Position numbers and translations under genes: made by a program | The notes under the pieces: generated by a model | Databases searched by the model: none | What the model saw: the letters and a program-made list of their open reading frames with translations, nothing else | Told to the model about the DNA's origin: nothing | Part shown: in pieces, positions 61,201 to 64,000 of the stretch | Position numbering within the stretch: the stretch's first letter is position 1 | Layout: each line of letters begins with the position of its first letter | DNA from: Galaxea fascicularis | Taxonomy: Eukaryota > Cnidaria > Anthozoa > Scleractinia > Euphylliidae | DNA: 64,000 bases | NCBI GenBank assembly: GCA_948470475.1 | Contig: OX419345.1 | Coordinates: 20,982,859 to 21,046,858, forward strand | Direction of reading: 5' to 3'

Positions 61201-64000
61201 ATTTCTAGCTTCCTTTTTCAAGTAGGCAAAGTTTAAGCCAAATTCAAAATTTGACTCAAAAGGATGTGGTCCCCCCTTTGGGTTTTGGTCAAAATTTCAA
61301 CTTTGCTAAAATCTTGGACACAGCTCAAATAAGAATAGAAATCAAGTTTGCGGAGTTCTTGGAAGCATTTAGACATGATTTCTAGGTTCCTTTTTCAAGT
61401 AGGCAAAGTTTAAGCCAAATTCAAAATTTGACTCAAAAGCATGTGGTCCCTCCTTTGGGTTTTGGTCAAAATTTCAACTTTGCTAAAATCTTGCACACAG
61501 CTCAAATAAGAATAGAAATCAAGTTTGCGGAGTTCTTGGAAGCATTTAGACATGATTTCTAGGTTGCTTTTTCAAGTAGGCAAAGTTTAAGCCAAATTCA
61601 AAATTTGACTCAAAAGCATGTGGTCCCCCCTTTGGGTTTTGGTCAAAATTTCAACTTTGCTAAAATCTTGCACACAGCTCAAATAAGAATAGAAATCAAG
61701 TTTGCGGAGTTCTTGGAAGCATTTAGACATGATTTCTAGGTTGCTTTTTCAAGTAGGCAAAGTTTAAGCCAAATTCAAAATTTGACTCAAAAGCATGTGG
61801 TCCCCCCTTTGGGTTTTGGTCAAAATTTCAACTTTGCTAAAATCTTGCACACAGCTCAAATAAGAATAGAAATCAAGTTTGCGGAGTTCTTGGAAGCATT
61901 TAGACATGATTTCTAGGTTGCTTTTTCAAGTAGGCAAAGTTTAAGCCAAATTCAAAATTTGACTCAAAAGCATGTGGTCCCCCCTTTGGGTTTTGGTCAA
62001 AATTTCAACTTTGCTAAAATCTTGCACACAGCTCAAATAAGAATAGAAATCAAGTTTGCGGAGTTCTTGGAAGCATTTAGACATGATTTCTAGGTTGCTT
62101 TTTCAAGTAGGCAAGGTTTAAGCCAAATTCAAAATTTGACTCAAAAGCATGTGGTCCCCCCTTTGGGTTTTGGTCAAAATTTCAACTTTGCTAAAATCTT
62201 GCACACAGCTCAAATAAGAATAGAAATCAAGTTTGCGGAGTTCTTGGAAGCATTTAGACATGATTTCTAGGTTGCTTTTTCAAGTAGGCAAAGTTTAAGC
62301 CAAATTCAAAATTTGACTCAAAAGCATGTGGTCCCCCCTTTGGGTTTTGGTCAAAATTTCAACTTTGCTAAAATCTTGCACACAGCTCAAAGAAGAATAG
62401 AAATCAAGTTTGCGGAGTTCTTGGAAGCATTTAGACATGATTTCTAGGTTCCTTTTTCAAGTAGGCAAAGTTTAAGCCAAATTCAAAATTTGACTCAAAA
62501 GCATGTGGTCCCTCCTTTGGGTTTTGGTCAAAATTTCAACTTTGCTAAAATCTTGCACACAGCTCAAATAAGAATAGAAATCAAGTTTGCGGAGTTCTTG
62601 GAAGCATTTAGACATGATTTCTAGGTTGCTTTTTCAAGTAGGCAAAGTTTAAGCCAAATTCAAAATTTGACTCAAAAGCATGTGGTCCCCCCTTTGGGTT
62701 TTGGTCAAAATTTCAACTTTGCTAAAATCTTGCACACAGCTCAAATAAGAATAGAAATCAAGTTTGCGGAGTTCTTGGAAGCATTTAGACATGATTTCTA
62801 GGTTCCTTTTTCAAGTAGGCAAAGTTTAAGCCAAATTCAAAATTTGACTCAAAAGCATGTGGTCCCCCCTTTGGGTTTTGGTCAAAATTTCAACTTTGCT
62901 AAAATCTTGCACACAGCTCAAATAAGAATAGAAATCAAGTTTGCGGAGTTCTTGGAAGCATTTAGACATGATTTCTAGGTTGCTTTTTCAAGTAGGCAAA
63001 GTTTAAGCCAAATTCAAAATTTGACTCAAAAGCATGTGGTCCCCCCTTTGGGTTTTGGTCAAAATTTCAACTTTGCTAAAATCTTGCACACAGCTCAAAG
63101 AAGAATAGAAATCAAGTTTGCGGAGTTCTTGGAAGCATTTAGACATGATTTCTAGGTTGCTTTTTCAAGTAGGCAAAGTTTAAGCCAAATTCAAAATTTG
63201 ACTCAAAAGCATGTGGTCCCCCCTTTGGGTTTTGGTCAAAATTTCAACTTTGCTAAAATCTTGCAGACAGCTCAAATAAGAATAGAAATCAAATTTGCGG
63301 AGTTCTTGGAAGCATTTAGACATGATTTCTAGGTTGCTTTTTCAAGTAGGCAAAGTTTAAGCCAAATTCAAAATTTGACTCAAAAGCATGTGGTCCCCCC
63401 TTTGGGTTTTGGTCAAAATTTCAACTTTGCTAAAATCTTGCACACAGCTCAAATAAGAATAGAAATCAAGTTTGCGGAGTTCTTGGAAGCATTTAGACAT
63501 GATTTCTAGGTTGCTTTTTCAAGTAGGCAAAGTTTAAGCCAAATTCAAAATTTGACTAAAAAGGATGTGGTCCCCCCTTTGGGTTTTGGTCAAAATTTCA
63601 ACTTTGCTAAAATCTTGGACACAGCTCAAATAAGAATAGAAATCAAGTTTGCGGAGTTCTTGGAAGCATTTAGACATGATTTCTAGGTTGCTTTTTCAAG
63701 TAGGCAAAGTTTAAGCCAAATTCAAAATTTGACTCAAAAGCATGTGGTCCCCCCTTTGGGTTTTGGTCAAAATTTCAACTTTGCTAAAATCTTGCACACA
63801 GCTCAAATAAGAATAGAAATCAAGTTTGCGGAGTTCTTGGAAGCATTTAGACATGATTTCTAGGTTGCTTTTTCAAGTAGGCAAAGTTTAAGCCAAATTC
63901 AAAATTTGACTAAAAAGGATGTGGTCCCCCCTTTGGGTTTTGGTCAAAATTTCAACTTTGCTAAAATCTTGGACACAGCTCAAATAAGAATAGAAATCAA

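Larger units (their letters stand above)
30033..64000. repeat. 177-bp tandem satellite array, ~190 monomers
   Basis: Every monomer carries GTGGTCCCCCCTTTGGG (first clear ones at 30461, 30638 and 30815, spaced 177) followed by GGTTTTGGTCAAAATTTC, AATAAGAATAGAAATCAAG, TTCTTGGAAGCATTTAG and TTCTAGGTTGCTTTTTC. All copies are in one orientation. The left-most copies (30033 to about 30400) are clearly diverged but already keep the 177-bp spacing. Interior copies differ at only a few recurrent sites: CTTG followed by CACA, CAGA, GACA or TACA; GCATG or GGATG; GGTTGC, GGTTCC or GCTTCC. A 165-bp variant occurs six times. The array runs off the right edge. A near-nucleosomal monomer and local higher-order periods are what centromeric or pericentromeric satellites often show, but no CENP-B-box-like motif is visible and the chromosomal location cannot be told from sequence. 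Confidence 0.97.

Noticed and set aside
30033..64000. CRISPR-like array
   Set aside because: The whole 177-bp unit is repeated with no unique spacers, in a eukaryotic intron-rich locus. It is a satellite.
30033..64000. CENP-B box in the satellite monomer
   Set aside because: No TTCG....A..CGGG-like word was found in the consensus on either strand by eye. Absence does not exclude a centromere.

Overview
The window is eukaryotic nuclear DNA: genes are split into many short exons with GT..AG introns, and tRNA-derived SINEs, small inverted-repeat transposons and a large satellite are present. The SINE and MITE families look like those I know from anthozoan cnidarians. I therefore infer a stony coral or close relative, without a species call.

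Layout. (1) 1-1350: left edge, with a degenerate coding-like stretch on the minus strand and the 3' end of a small gene. (2) 1351-4490, minus: a five-exon gene for a 201-residue, single-pass, cysteine-rich protein with a glutamine-rich tail; I do not recognise the family. (3) 4985-6606: a foldback element with about 370-bp near-identical inverted arms around a 15-bp minisatellite. (4) 8212-15659, minus: a complete 15-exon SEC14L2-type gene (CRAL-TRIO plus GOLD, 400 residues), with a tiny MULE-like MITE in one intron. (5) 15660-16548: an 889-bp divergent promoter interval. (6) 16549-29754, plus: a complete 22-exon ERCC6L/PICH gene (SNF2-family translocase, 1000 residues by my splice model). Its introns carry two copies of one MITE family, a TTAA-ended MITE, a nest of three elements, and a second SINE. 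(7) About 30033-64000: an uninterrupted 177-bp tandem satellite, roughly 190 monomers, all in one orientation, broken only by a 200-N assembly gap.

SEC14L2-like and ERCC6L are head to head and could share a promoter, though their known roles (lipid transfer; chromosome-bridge resolution in mitosis) are unrelated. The satellite is the most notable feature. Its left edge is diverged, its interior is homogenised, and it shows several local higher-order periods (20-, 15/14-, 12-, 7- and 6-monomer), the clearest being 3540 bp. It begins only about 280 bp after the ERCC6L stop codon. All exon coordinates come from hand-read splice sites and frames checked for phase continuity; no alignment was run.
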